Positions 34,708 to 47,222 of a stretch of 64,000 nucleotides of DNA are shown piece by piece. The stretch comes from Conus ventricosus. Taxonomy: Eukaryota; Mollusca; Gastropoda; Neogastropoda; Conidae. Positions within the stretch are counted from its first letter, which is position 1; each line of letters begins with the position of its first letter. The position numbers were made by a program, and so were the translations under genes. The notes beneath the pieces were generated by a model. It was not told the origin of the DNA, did not search any database, and saw only the letters and a list, made by a program, of their open reading frames with translations. The stretch is taken from positions 5,122,253 to 5,186,252 of the forward strand of contig CM031628.1 of assembly GCA_018398815.1 (NCBI GenBank). Reading direction: 5' to 3'.

Positions 34708-36450
34708 TAGTCATCTACTTTGCAAAGATACTGCTTGTAACTGTAGCCGCCTGCAGAACTGTTTTTGTCATCTACTTTGCAAAGATACTGCTTGTAACTG
34801 TAGCCGCCTGCAGAACTGATTTTTGTCATCTACTTTGCAAAGATACTGCTTGTAACTGTAGCCGCCTGCAGAACTGATTTTTGTCATCTACTTTGCAAAG
34901 ATACAGCTTGTAACTGTAGCCGCCTGCAGAACTGATTTTGTCATCTACTTTGCAAAGATACAGCTTGTAACTGTAGCCGCCTACAGAACTGATTTTTGTC
35001 ATCTACTTTGCAAAGATACAGCTTGTAACTGTAGCCGCCTACAGAACTGATTTTGTCATCTACTTTGCAAAGATACAGCTTGTAACTGTAGCCGCCTACA
35101 GAACTGATTTTTGTCATCTACTTTGCAAAGATACAGCTTGTAACTGTAGCCGCCTGCAGAACTGATTTTTTGTCATCTACTTTGCAAAGATACAGCTTGT
35201 AACTGTAGCCGCCTACAGAACTGATTTTTTGTCATCTACTTTGGCAAAGATACAGCTTGTAACTGTAGCCGCCTGCAGAACTGATTTTTGTCATCTACTT
35301 TGCAAAGATACAGCTTGTAACTGTAGCCGCCTGCAGAACTGATTTTTGTCATCTACTTTGCAAAGATACAGCTTGTAACTGTAGCCGCCTACAGAACTGA
35401 TTTTTGTCATCTACTTTGCAAAGATACAGCTTGTAACTGTAGCCGCCTACAGAACTGATTTTTGTCATCTACTTTGCAAAGATACAGCTTGTAACGTAGC
35501 CGCCTGCAGAACTGATTTTGTCATCTACTTTGCAAAGATACAGCTTGTAACTGTAGCCGCCTGCAGAACTGATTTTTGTCATCTACTTTGCAAAGATACA
35601 GCTTGTAAACTGTAGCCGCCTACAGAACTGATTTTTGTCATCTACTTTGCAAAGATACAGCTTGTAACTGTAGCCGCCTACAGAACTGATTTTTGTCATC
35701 TACTTTGCAAAGATACAGCTTGTAACTGTAGCCGCCTGCAGAACTGATTTTTGTCATCTACTTTGCAAAGATACAGCTTGTAACTGTAGCCGCCTACAGA
35801 ACTGATTTTTGTCATCTACTTTGCAAAGATACAGCTTGTAACTGTAGCCGCCTGCAGAACTGATTTTTGTCATCTACTTTGCAAAGATACAGCTTGTAAC
35901 TGTAGCCGCCTACAGAACTGATTTTTGTCATCTACTTTGCAAAGATACAGCTTGTAACTGTAGCCGCCTACAGAACTGATTTTTGTCATCTACTTTGCAA
36001 AGATACAGCTTGTAACTGTAGCCGCCTGCAGAACTGATTTTTGTCATCTACTTTGCAAAGATACAGCTTGTAACTGTAGCCCCTGCAGAACTGATTTTTG
36101 TCATCTACTTTGCAAAGATACAGCTTGTAACTGTAGCCGCCTACAGAACTGATTTTTGTCATCTACTTTGCAAAGATACAGCTTGTAACTGTAGCCGCCT
36201 ACAGAACTGATTTTTGTCATCTACTTTGCAAAGATACAGCTTGTAACTGTAGCCGCCTGCAGAACTGATTTTGTCATCTACTTTGCAAAGATACCGCTTG
36301 TAACTGTAGCCGCCTACAGAACTGATTTTTGTCATCTACTTTGCAAAAGATACAGCTTGTAACTGTAGCCGCCTGCAGAACTGATTTTTTTGTCATCTAC
36401 TTTGCAAAGATACAGCTTGTAACTGTAGCTGCCTACAGAACTGATTTTTA
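34708..36450. repeat. ~58-bp satellite array, about 30 units
   Basis: Unit: TTTGTCATCTACTTTGCAAA then GATACAGCTTGTAACTGTAG and CCGCCTGCAGAACTGA. Units fall into two classes, CCTGCAG and CCTACAG, intermixed. The first few also differ by GATACTGC against GATACAGC. Length varies by one to three Ts at the junction. The array is head-to-tail throughout with no spacer diversity. Confidence 0.95.
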
Positions 36451-36691
36451 GTGCACAGCTTGCAGTTGCAGAAAGAACCAGCTGTTTGTTGCCAAAGTCC
36501 ACTAACTGTTTCAGTTTACAAAACTAGCTTTGTACACAGCTACAAAAAAAAAAGCCCATGTGCGTAACCATAGTTTCCACTTTCACTCCTTATGATGATA
36601 ATGGCATTCATACAAATATTTTTCGTACACTGAATCAGTGATACCTCGAATGACAACTAAGCTAATTCCTTTTTACTTCCAGAGGTGTTAA

Positions 36692-37590
36692 ATGGTACGA
36701 GTTTCTTTTTTTTTTTTTCTTTTTTTGTCCCAACCTTTGCACCACCTCAGAGGCAGTGCACCCACGCCGCTCATTCCAACACCCCGTCCACAGCACAGCC
36801 CGGTCAGCCCCGCCGCAGCCCCGCACCGGCAATCCACAGGGAGCAGTCAATGTCAAGTCGTCAAGAAGCAACCCACAGGAAACAGTCAGTGTCAAGTCGT
36901 CAAGAAGCAACCCACCGGAGGAGACACTGCACTGCTGCTGAGTCACTTTGGTGGTGTTCAGTGGCACCTGTTATGATCTAACATACGCAGACACCACCTA
37001 CTAAGCCCCCTACTGACGACAATAATTGCTTAGTCGCGGAGCCGGCGTGAGTGAGCTCTCCCTTTAGAGGGCGCCACCACGTCCGTCTAACGACAGCCCC
37101 CATGGACTTGCCGATACCGGTGACCCCGACGGAACCAAACCAAGACCACAGACGTGGAGAGGATATCGAAATTGAGGTCACCATGAGAGCAGGGCATGAA
37201 GGGCCACAGAATTTGAGACCTTTTTTTGTTTATGCTGATCGATGAGAATGAGGATTTTCATTTCGGTCAGAGACTACATGACAAGGCTGTACTCTACGCT
37301 TCCTTTCATAATATATCCCGGCGTCAACCAGGCCCGAGAGATACAGGCACCTGCAGTGTTGGTCAGGAAATTTGAGGAACACTCTCAGAAACGCATCCAT
37401 TAAGTGGATGAAACTCGACTGTGTGGTCCCAGTCTTCCCAACTGAGTCCGCAGCAAACTCAACTCTGGGTAGGAGCCGGTCGGGCAGAAAAACCCACATG
37501 ACTCTGATGGGATTCGAACCCACGACCTCCCAGCCAGAAGTCCGCGACACTAACCACTTCGCCACGGCGGCTGGTCATGGTATGAGTTTC
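36692..37590 (-). mobile_element. ~870-bp tRNA-headed retroposon, full length
   Basis: The flanking duplication ATGGTACGAGTTTC (36692-36705) and ATGGTATGAGTTTC (37577-37590) brackets 36706-37576. On the minus strand it starts CCAGCCGCCGTGGCGAAGTG with a tRNA-like head (B box GGTTCGAATCC near 37515). It ends in an A-rich tail (plus-strand T-run at 36706-36728). The body shares CCACTTAATGGAT, GCCCTCTAAAGGGAGAGCTC and GACTTGACACTGACTG segments with a plus-strand copy at 43.55-44.40 kb. No protein is evident. Confidence 0.8.
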
Positions 37591-37599
37591 AATAAATTT

Positions 37600-38000
37600 A
37601 TTTGATCTGCTTGGAAATTCTTTGCTGCTACAAGATCATTTCTTCAGTGACGCATGCTATCGACATGTTTTGCATACCCACACACACTCTGCAGTCTTGC
37701 GTTAAATATGACACCATCAAAGTACTAAATGCTTGCTTTTTTGTGTTTTTAAAAAATCAAAATTCTTAATATGCTTTCATATTCATCAAGCACTGATGTA
37801 TGTCATCATTCTTCAGTGGAACTAGTTGTTCACTTCTCCACTGGTTTATGGACACGTTTCCCAGTTTTGCAGGCGAGATGTTCGTCATTCTAGCATGTGT
37901 GTTCGTCACAGAAAGACGTGAATTGGTTGGGGAAAAAAAAAAGAAACCAAAGAATTTCATATCAACAAACGTGTGGTTCAGATGCTAAGTCTTTTTTTTT
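37600..38000. other. Unannotated DNA before the gap
   Basis: AT-rich, no gene seen; ends in a T-run at the gap edge. Confidence 0.5.
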
Positions 38001-39000
38001 NNNNNNNNNNNNNNNNNNNNNNNNNNNNNNNNNNNNNNNNNNNNNNNNNNNNNNNNNNNNNNNNNNNNNNNNNNNNNNNNNNNNNNNNNNNNNNNNNNNN
38101 NNNNNNNNNNNNNNNNNNNNNNNNNNNNNNNNNNNNNNNNNNNNNNNNNNNNNNNNNNNNNNNNNNNNNNNNNNNNNNNNNNNNNNNNNNNNNNNNNNNN
38201 NNNNNNNNNNNNNNNNNNNNNNNNNNNNNNNNNNNNNNNNNNNNNNNNNNNNNNNNNNNNNNNNNNNNNNNNNNNNNNNNNNNNNNNNNNNNNNNNNNNN
38301 NNNNNNNNNNNNNNNNNNNNNNNNNNNNNNNNNNNNNNNNNNNNNNNNNNNNNNNNNNNNNNNNNNNNNNNNNNNNNNNNNNNNNNNNNNNNNNNNNNNN
38401 NNNNNNNNNNNNNNNNNNNNNNNNNNNNNNNNNNNNNNNNNNNNNNNNNNNNNNNNNNNNNNNNNNNNNNNNNNNNNNNNNNNNNNNNNNNNNNNNNNNN
38501 NNNNNNNNNNNNNNNNNNNNNNNNNNNNNNNNNNNNNNNNNNNNNNNNNNNNNNNNNNNNNNNNNNNNNNNNNNNNNNNNNNNNNNNNNNNNNNNNNNNN
38601 NNNNNNNNNNNNNNNNNNNNNNNNNNNNNNNNNNNNNNNNNNNNNNNNNNNNNNNNNNNNNNNNNNNNNNNNNNNNNNNNNNNNNNNNNNNNNNNNNNNN
38701 NNNNNNNNNNNNNNNNNNNNNNNNNNNNNNNNNNNNNNNNNNNNNNNNNNNNNNNNNNNNNNNNNNNNNNNNNNNNNNNNNNNNNNNNNNNNNNNNNNNN
38801 NNNNNNNNNNNNNNNNNNNNNNNNNNNNNNNNNNNNNNNNNNNNNNNNNNNNNNNNNNNNNNNNNNNNNNNNNNNNNNNNNNNNNNNNNNNNNNNNNNNN
38901 NNNNNNNNNNNNNNNNNNNNNNNNNNNNNNNNNNNNNNNNNNNNNNNNNNNNNNNNNNNNNNNNNNNNNNNNNNNNNNNNNNNNNNNNNNNNNNNNNNNN
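38001..39000. other. Assembly gap
   Basis: Exactly 1,000 N characters, so the size is almost certainly a placeholder. Confidence 0.99.
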
Positions 39001-40620
39001 ATGGGTCCGCAGTGAATGGGTGCGACAGCCCAGTTCACGTGATCTTGGAACAACAGACCCTGAGGCAATGAAAGCAAAGGAGACTAAATGTCAGGGAGAT
39101 TTTGCCGAACAGCCAAAGAGGATCGCGCAGATTTTCACGCGCCCCTTTAAGGACTAAAATGTGTGAAAGGTGTGCTGACTCTCTTGTAAAGCCTGGAATG
39201 CGCATACCATCTGCGCCAGGACTCTTGCGAGCCACAACGCGGTCAACATTGAAGAGGGCAGGAGTAGGTCAAGGGTTGGAGTAATGCCCTCCTGGGTGTG
39301 CTGTTGTAGTGTGAACAACAGAAGCAGGACAATGGTAGGAGCAATACCTACGGCTGCTGTGATTGTGGTGGTGGTGTGAGCATCATCTGTTACGGACGCT
39401 ACTGTGTAAATAATGTAGCTGCCATTGTGTTATTGATTTTGATTGCCTCTATAGGGCGGGTTGAGCCTATGTTCATGTGTTATTTTCAGTTTTTGATTTA
39501 TGTTGCTTTTGTTCATTGCCCATTATGGAGGGGGATCAGTACATGCTCATGTGTTATGATTATGATTTTTCTGATTGATATCTGTTTGCTCATGTGTTTG
39601 TCACAGCTCAGTAAAATGTACTTAGTTGTGACATCAGATGAATGTTTGATTTGCATATTGTGTGTGAACCGTGTGAGCAGATTGTGCCACACGCCTGAAT
39701 TTGATTTTGATGTGAAGTAGGTTGGGCCACACACCGGAATTTGAACTCTGTGTTAATCATGGTTGTGCTGTATTAGAAGTGAATGGAATATTAATAACAT
39801 GTATGGACATGCTGAAGCTAACGTTATAGAGAGAGTTCTTGATTATATGTGAGCCAGTTTATGACTGAGTGATTCAATGGACTATCTGACTGATTATTGT
39901 TTTTAATTGGTACATTATCCATGTTAGAGATGTTGATGGAAGTGATGTTTTAAAGCATAGGAGTAGTACTGTTATATCGACCCATGCAACTGAGTTGTTT
40001 TATCCAATTGGAGAACATTCGTCCTGAGAAAATGTTGATTGGAACAACATTCTTAGGTACGGGGTGTAATGAGTCGGCCGAATGTTCTCGAGCATTTAGG
40101 CAAATTAAGGGTAGTTTTGCTGTGTTGAGAGCAAGTTCTGGTTCTTCAAGTGTGCGAACTCAGGCATCACCAGAGGGGAATACCCCGAGTCGTATACTGA
40201 AGAGGGAGAGTTACTGGGAGTGTTTCGCATGTCCGAGGGATAGGGACAAGTAGTTGCGACCTGCCGTCCTGGTAGAGGAGTGTCCAGTCCGACCACTGGC
40301 TGACTATTCACTGGGTTCTCCATGGGCCTGAAGGAAGGCGATCGTGTCAGGTGACCGTCACGGGTAGGTGACAGTCAGCCTGCAGGCAAGTACAGCGACC
40401 ATTCAGTCGTCCTTGTTCTGAGGAATGAATGGAAGGCTGCGGCCAATTGAGTGGTTTGGCGCCTTGTTGTCTATAGAGGTAGTAAATACTTGAAGCATCA
40501 GTCATAACTGGTAGAGAAGTCCAGACTGTTAGTACAGTGGGTACTTCGGGAATCGAACATGAGTTTGAATAGGAGGTTATGCATTAACCACTGGTGCCCA
40601 AGTCATTGTTGGCGCTAGCA
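39001..40620. other. Unannotated DNA
   Basis: No gene recognised. Moderate GC content and unique-looking sequence. It could be the internal or 5' part of the LTR-like sequence that follows, but no protein motif supports this. Confidence 0.45.
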
Positions 40621-41640
40621 GGTGTGGTGTATGTGTAGGTGACTAGGGATTCCATTGGTGGAATAAAAATAACTTGGAATTTATTGGTACAAATTGTGTG
40701 ATGTGTGTGTGCCCGTGATTCCATTGGTTGAGCCAGTTAAACTCGGGTTCTCTCTTGTTTGAGAACGAATATAAGGTGCTTGGAAAACCAGGAGAGTGTG
40801 ACTCACTTATGGGAAAGTGAACTCGCCCGTCTTGCTGAGGGCTCAAGAAAATACAGCGTGAAGCAGAGGTTAGCTGTCGCCTCGTTGTCTCCTGGGTGGG
40901 GACGTAAGACAGTGGAGGTTGCTGTAGCCTCGGAGCCGACGACGAGAAGAATTGTCTCCCGTGTGGGACGGTCGACAGCAAGACGTATCTGCCTGTTGGA
41001 GCCTAGACAGGGAGCTGCCAGACAACGGTGGGGTGTTTTGCAGCCAGAGAGACCTGTGGAGAGCCGACCGGAGCCCTTTCCGTGAGAGGCGAAGTACGGT
41101 GGAGTCCGGGAGACTCGTGTGAGGGTGCGACTCAAGCTACGAGGCCAGTGTCCCCCAACTGGGATTTGCCAATCGGGAGGACACAACGGTGTGGCAGCTT
41201 CAGCTCGTGGTCGTACAGTGGGATGAGAGAAACTGACGATCAACCAAGGAATGCTGGCAAGTTATGGACGTTTGGTTATAAGTGTGCAAACAGAATAGTG
41301 AATATTGTCTTTCCTGGCTAAGTAAGAATAACTGAAGAACAGGGGATGCGATTTATGAAATTGTCTGTATGCTGTTTACATTGTTGTATGATACAGATAG
41401 TTGTGGTTGTGTATGACGGTGGGGGCTCGAGTCAAGTTGAATAAAAGTTGATTATTTTCAATGAAATGTTATTGTTTCCCGTCACCTTTGTGCGGCCCGA
41501 TGTGAGTGACAGAGTGCGTGTGCCTATGCGAGAGCGCATTTTGGTTGTGAAAGCGTAAATACTTCTGTCGATAACCCCCTGCATCCCTGAATATGAAAAT
41601 CATATTTTAATAACGAGGGGACGTCGAGACCCTCACAACA
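40621..41640 (+). repeat. Possible solo LTR
   Basis: A TATAAG box (40770) and an AATAAA signal (41440) lie in the expected order, and the block ends CCTCACAACA at 41640, directly against simple ATG-rich repeat DNA. The left edge is not defined and no target duplication was found, so this is tentative. It could equally be an unrelated promoter and polyadenylation region. Confidence 0.25.
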
Positions 41641-43400
41641 ATAATGACTGTGATGATGATGACATATTATAATATGGTGATGATAGTAATGATAGTAATA
41701 ATGTAGAAGTAATATCAGTAACAATGTTTTTGGAAAAGAGTAGAAAAGACCCATGAATAAACAGCAAACTGTACTTTGGATGATGATAATAATGATCGTA
41801 GCGATGATAAGTGTAGTGATGACAGTAATGATAATGGCAGTAGCTGGAAAGGGATGGAAATGATCAATGAGTAAAAGGTTAACATTGCTATTTAGAAAGA
41901 AAAAAAAGGGGTGGGGGCAGTGAGTAGATTGATGTAGTAAATGGAGAGACTCAGAGAGTATAAGGAGAGTAAAAGGAAAATAGCTGTAACTTAAGTCTGA
42001 GGTAAATAGTGGGAGGTATGGTAGTGAGCATGTGTCTTGGTGGAGGATATTCAGACTTTATCCATCCATCAAACTGACCTACACCATTTCACAGTCAGTC
42101 AACTTCCTGGAGATCACCATCTCCCTCAAAGACGGACTGCTCAAAACCTCAATTTTCTATAAATCCGCTGATGCGCACTCATGCCTGGATTACACATCTT
42201 CGCACCACCATCCACTAAAGATGGCATTCCATATTCAAAATTCCTTCGCCTACACAGACTCTGGTCCAATGAAGGTTTCACTCTATAAGCAGCCAAAATG
42301 TCAGAGTTTTTCACCAACCGTAGATGCCATCCTCACACTCTCCCCATTTGCAGGATCCTGAAGCCTAACTGGCATGTAACGGAAGATCACAAACCTGCCT
42401 TTACGACCAAATCTATGATCACTTTCGAAAGTGACAAAAACCTCAAAGACGTACTAGTGCATTCTAAACTGAACAAAATCTCCTCAAGTAAGCCACCAGT
42501 TCTTTCAACTGCTCAAAACCCAAAATCTGCCCTCTCACCAAAACAGATACCATCCTACATGGTCTCAGAGGCTCATTCACTATTAAACGCACTTTCTCCT
42601 GCCAGAGCCACAACATTGTGTATGCCGTCCACTGCCAGTGTGTGGTAAGATCTGTGTAGATGAGACATCCTGCACACTTGAGACAAGCATCTCTGAACAA
42701 CTGCAGACATCCACCATAGGCCCAAACCAATCGCTCTACACTTCAACCACGCCCAACATAACATTAACCATGTCCAAGTCCTGGCACTTTGGCAATTACA
42801 GAATGACAACTGGAGCATCTTATGAAGGAATCTGATCTTACTGCCAAAATTGGAATCCTCCACCCTCATGGCATCAACATTCAAAAGTAGCATGTACCGT
42901 ACCCCAGCCACCTCTGCAACACCAGCCTGGAAAATCCTCCACAACTCACATGCACACTACCATACCTCCCATTGTTTACCTCAGACTTAAGTTACAGCTA
43001 TTTTCCTTTTCCCTCTCCCTATACTAAGTCTCTCCATTTGCTACATCAATCTACTCACTCCAACCCCTACCCCCTCCCCCCTTTTTTTCTCCTCCGTTTT
43101 TTTTCCCAATTGCAATGTGAACGTTTTATTCATTGATCATTTCCAAAATTATCATTATTATTACTAATATTACTACACTTATCATCATTACAATCCTTAT
43201 TATTATCACCCAACAGTACTGTTTGCTGTTTATTCATTGATCATTCCTACTTTTTCCATCAAATACTATTATTATTAACATTACTTCTACCATTATTACT
43301 ATCATTACTATTACCATCTATTATTATTATTATTACTGTCATCATCACCACAATCATTATTACTAATGTTGTTGTGATTATTATCATCATCACCACCATT
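41641..43400 (+). mobile_element. Penelope-like element with inverted flanking repeats
   Basis: A coding core (42030-42890) is flanked by sequences that are reverse complements of one another. The left flank (about 41740-42022, containing AAAGGGATGGAAATGATCAA and AGCTGTAACTTAAGTCTGAG) mirrors the right flank (about 42962-43250, containing CTCAGACTTAAGTTACAGCT and TTTATTCATTGATCATTTCC). Penelope-like elements are known for terminal repeats in direct or inverted orientation. (ATC)n/(ATT)n tracts bound both sides. Confidence 0.65.
42030..42890 (+). pseudogene. Penelope-like RT C-terminus and GIY-YIG endonuclease remnant
   Basis: Starts in the late RT region: PSIKLTYTISQSVNFLEITI, SLKDGLLKTSIFYK, DAHSCLDYTSSHHH. 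A frame change near 42300 gives MSEFFTNRRCHPHTL. A deletion-like change is followed by KDVLVHSKLNKISSSKPP, then TICMPSTA-type sequence covering the GIY-YIG start (NIVYAVHCQ in frame +3, then GKICVDETSCTLET, where the family usually has IYVGET). The end reads LHPHGINIQK near 42870. Several frameshifts and a damaged nuclease motif make it inactive. The RT palm is missing. Confidence 0.75.
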
Positions 43401-43550
43401 ATACATATAATCACTATGCCTTATTATTACAAATCCCATTGTCAGCATTAACTGTAGGTAGTAATAGTAGTAATACTTGTATACAATATAAAAGAAATGT
43501 TTCTGTGTGTGAGTGTACATATGTATGTAGATGTAAGTATGTTACCCTCA

Positions 43551-44400
43551 CCAGCCACCATGGCGAAGAGGTTAGCATTCCGGACTCCCGACTGGAGGTC
43601 ACTGGTTGATTCCCAGCAGAGTCATGCAGGATTTTTCTGCCCCGATCGGCTCCTGCCCAGAGTTGAGTTTGCTATGGGCTCAGTTGGAAAGTCTTGGACC
43701 ACACAGTTCAGTTTCATCCACTTAATGGATTCGCCTCTGAGAGTGTTGCTCAAATTTTCTGACCAACATTGCAAGTGTCTGTATCTCTCGGCCTGGTTGG
43801 TGGCAGGATATGTTATAAAAGTAAGCCTAGAGTACATCCTTGTCATGCAGTCTCAGACCAGAATAGAAATCCAAAGCATTATCTTCATCATCCTTATTCT
43901 CATTGATCAGAATAAAAAAAAGTCTCAAATTCTGTGGCCCTTCATGCCCTGCTCTCATAGTGACCTCAGTTTCGATGTCCTCTCCATGTTCATAGCCTTG
44001 GTATGATTCCGTCTCGGTTCGGCAAGTCCATGGGAGCTGTCATTGGACAGACATGGTGGCTCCCTCCATAGGGAGGGCTCATTTATGCTGGCTCTGCAAC
44101 TAAGCAATTATTGTTGTCAGTAGGAGCTTAGCAGGTGGAATCCTCCGTATGTTGGATCAGAACAGGCACCATTAAACACCACCTAAGTACCTTGGCAGCA
44201 GTGCAGTGTCTACTCCAGTGGGTTGCCTCTTGACGACATGACACTGACTGCTTCCTGTGAATTGCGGGTGCCAGGGCTGTGGCAGACCGGCCCAGTCTGT
44301 GGCTGTGGACGGGGTGTCGGAATGAGCGGCACAGGTCGGGTGCACTGCCACTGACGTGGCATAGAAGATGAGACGGCAAAATAAAAAACTAAAACTAAAA
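43551..44400 (+). mobile_element. Second copy of the ~870-bp tRNA-headed retroposon
   Basis: Begins CCAGCCACCATGGCGAAGAG and follows the copy at 36.7-37.6 kb end to end (TTCATCCACTTAATGGATTC, TCCATAGGGAGGGCTC, CGACATGACACTGACTG), ending in an A-rich tail near 44400. Overall identity looks lower than expected for a recent copy. Confidence 0.75.
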
Positions 44401-44479
44401 TGTTGTCTCCCTCCATCCCCTCCCATTTTTTTTTCCATTTTTCTTCAATTAATCTTTTGTTTCCAGTAAGCCCTCCCCT

Positions 44480-44860
44480 TCCTTCCTCCATCCTCATAGC
44501 ATCAACATTCAAAAGTAGCATGTTCCTTTCCACCACCGCGACATCATCCTAATGTATCCTTGACCTACACACACACACTGCCATGCCACCCTCTATTTGC
44601 CTTATACATAAGTTACAGCTACCTTCCTTTGCACAGCCCTGATATGGCCCTTTGCGGTCGGCTGGGCTATAAGCAACATTATCTTATCTCCCTACCTTCC
44701 TTTGCCCTCTTGCTACACTCTATTTGCTACATAAATCTACAGTTCACTCAGATACTTATCCACTCCCTATTTTTCATCTGGTGTTTCTTTTATTTCATAT
44801 ACTATCTCCTCTGCAAGAGATTCTCTTCCCTCATCCCTCTTAAGAGTCTGTGCAAATGTG
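44480..44860 (+). repeat. Penelope-like 3' tail with a ~57-bp nested insertion
   Basis: ATCAACATTCAAAAGTAGCA and the following CT-rich tail match the 3' end of the element at 42.87-43.06 kb. At 44618-44706 a short retroposon tail (core CCTTTGCGGTCGGCTGGGCT, then TATAAGCAACATTATCTTATC) is flanked by CTACCTTCCTTTGC on both sides, a clear target duplication. Confidence 0.7.
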
Positions 44861-44881
44861 TAGGTGTAGGTGTAGCTATGC

Positions 44882-44904
44882 GAAAAACACACACACACAC
44901 CACA

Positions 44905-44957
<53 letters not shown>

Positions 44958-46140
44958 ACAACAACAACATCAACAACAACAAAATCCCTTTTTCCCCCCT
45001 TCAATAGGAATGGAAAGCCCTTTAATCATTGATCATTTCTATTCCTTTCCAGCCTCTATTTGTATTACTGATTATTACTACACTTATCATTCATACCATC
45101 ATTATCATCATCATTAAAGCAGTATTGTTTTACTTTCTATTCTTTGATCATTTCTATTCCTTTCTACCAACTAATCATTACTAAGATTACTTCAACGATT
45201 ATTACTCTCTATACTATTATCATCATATCATTATTATCACGACTATCATCATAAATCAACCTCATTGTCATTATTACTGATGCCATTGTTGTTGTTGCTG
45301 TTACTATCATTATTATCACTACCATTATGCTTACAAAATTTACTAGGTCCTATTATCACTAATCCCATCACCATCAGAAGGTTTGTTTAGTAATAGTGAT
45401 AATGCTTACACACAGTAACTAAATTAGAGAGAGAAAAAGGCATGAGCGTATGTCTATGTGTGGGTGTATTTGTAGGTGCGTGGTCCCCTCCCCCCTCCAA
45501 CCCCAAGTTTTTTCTTTCCCCTTCTTCCCTGCTCCAATAATACTGTTAACCTTTCATTCATTGATATCCCTATTGCCTTTTCACCTACTGTTGACATCAT
45601 TAACATTACTCTATTTATCCTCACCACCTTCTCCCTGCTCCAGTAGCACAGCTAAGTTTACTCATTGACCACTCTGTTCCTTTCCACCAACTATCACTAT
45701 TTCCAGTATCACTTTTATTACTATTGCTATACCATCTCTGTTCCTTTCCACCAACTATCACTATTTCCAGTATCACATTTATTACTATTGCTATCAGTAT
45801 CACACAGCCTGATGTGGCCCTTTGCGGTCGGCTGGGCTATAAGCAACATTATCTTATCTTATCAGTATCACTGTCATCATATCATCATTATCAGCACTAT
45901 ACATCCCTCATAAACAAAAACAAACAAACATGAAATTGCTAGCTCAATTTGTATTAACATCACCATTATCATCATTACTATCATCACTATTATGATCACT
46001 ACTCTCATTGTTATTACCTTTTTTATTTCTTTTTTTGATTACTATGATCATCAATGTAACTGTTTCTACAACTTCATAACTATTACAAATAATTATTTAC
46101 TAAAGTTATTAATATCATCATTATACTTTATAATATTTCA
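44882..46140. repeat. (AC)n then (ATC)/(ATT)-rich repeats, with nested short insertion
   Basis: (AC)n at 44887-44953. From 45010 a loose unit built on CATTGATCATTTCTATTCC followed by ATC/ATT trinucleotide tracts recurs and matches the flanks of the Penelope-like element. At about 45788-45872 a retroposon tail is flanked by TATCAGTATCAC duplicates. A further pair of identical ~60-bp units lies at 45675-45790. No gene. Confidence 0.7.
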
Positions 46141-46895
46141 ATCATTCCAACCACCACTTTTCCAGCCTCCTGTATCATCATTATTTTCACTATGTGGTTA
46201 CAATCATGTCTTTGGAGATGATGTCTATACACGACACTAACGTTTGTGGTTTCTTTCTTGTTTTCATCTGTCGCCCATTGCACGCAATAACCTACTACCT
46301 CTTCGAAAAATGGACTGGGATTTAACATACGCGCGAGCTTTTTGGCAATGTTTGTTTGCTGTTTTGTCAGCTGTCTCTTAATATGTGTTCACAACCTGAG
46401 ACCTTTGTTCAAAGTTGCATCCAATGAACTCAGAGAGGTTTGGAGTTTTGCAACATACAGTGACTTTGGAAGATGGAAAGTCTCTTCTGACAGGTCTGTC
46501 TCGAGCAGAATTGAACTCAGGACCCGTGGATCCAGAAATCACATTTTGGGGGTGCTGAACTTTGGGTGGTTGAAAAGGTAGATACTATGCCTCCATTCTG
46601 GGGTTGTTGTTTTTTTTCTTCTTCTTTGTCATTCAGAGTTGACCCCTCACATTCACTGCATGTGATGTAGCTGACAAGGATCATCCTCCTTGGAGAATGA
46701 AAAATGGATGGGAGGGAAACGGACAGGCTGAGACTTATCCAACACTGAACTGGGGTTTGGAGATGGACAGCAACAATGCCTTCTTCAAACATTAGGTGTT
46801 GTGGGCTTGAACCAGAAAACCAGATTTATAACTCTATGCTTCGATCACTTACGTAGTCCGCACCGTTCAGCCTCAGAAACCCTACAATCTTTAAG
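46140..46895. other. Unannotated DNA
   Basis: No coding or RNA feature recognised. It should lie in, or 3' of, the SLC13 gene on the minus strand, but no further SLC13 exon was found. Confidence 0.4.
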
Positions 46896-47012
46896 TAAGA
46901 CTTTAATCTAGTTGCAAAGCAAGACGACTGCAGGCGGAAATCTAAACAAATCTTAAACAAATGTTAGCGAACCGCCCAGAGAACGTGGACAAATGAGTCA
47001 CAAGACAAAACA

Positions 47013-47048
47013 CAACGCGTTTCAACCTCTTAGGTCTTCGTCAGGTGA
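47013..47048 (-). ncRNA. Hammerhead-like ribozyme core (left arm)
   Basis: Reverse-strand copy: CTGACGA at 47044-47038 and GAAAC at 47023-47019. The intervening stem ACCT-AAG-AGGT is perfectly paired here. Confidence 0.45.
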
Positions 47049-47185
47049 TGTATAAACGAATAAAACAACGAGAATTCACTTAGCTTTGATCGCATCAGAC
47101 ACACACACACACACACACACTGAACCCTGAGCGATCTGATGCGATCAAAGCTAAGTGAATTCTCGTTGTTTTATTCGTTTATACA

Positions 47186-47222
47186 TCACCTGACGAAGAC
47201 CTAAGGGGTTGAAACGCGTTGT
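47186..47222 (+). ncRNA. Hammerhead-like ribozyme core (right arm)
   Basis: CTGACGA (47190-47196), a short stem (ACCT...AGGT-like, with one change to GGGT here), then GAAAC (47211-47215) and a possible very short third stem, ACGCGT. It fits the minimal type-I hammerheads reported in Penelope-like elements. Activity cannot be judged from sequence alone. Confidence 0.45.

Noticed and set aside
34708..36450. CRISPR-like regular repeat array
   Set aside because: Units are contiguous and nearly identical along their whole length, with no unique spacers, in a eukaryotic genome. It is a satellite.
37897..39157. Open frames of over 370 codons
   Set aside because: They are almost entirely the N gap.
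40803..41321. Open frames of 97-146 codons on both strands
   Set aside because: No recognisable motif and coincident on both strands; the block is more LTR-like or regulatory than coding.
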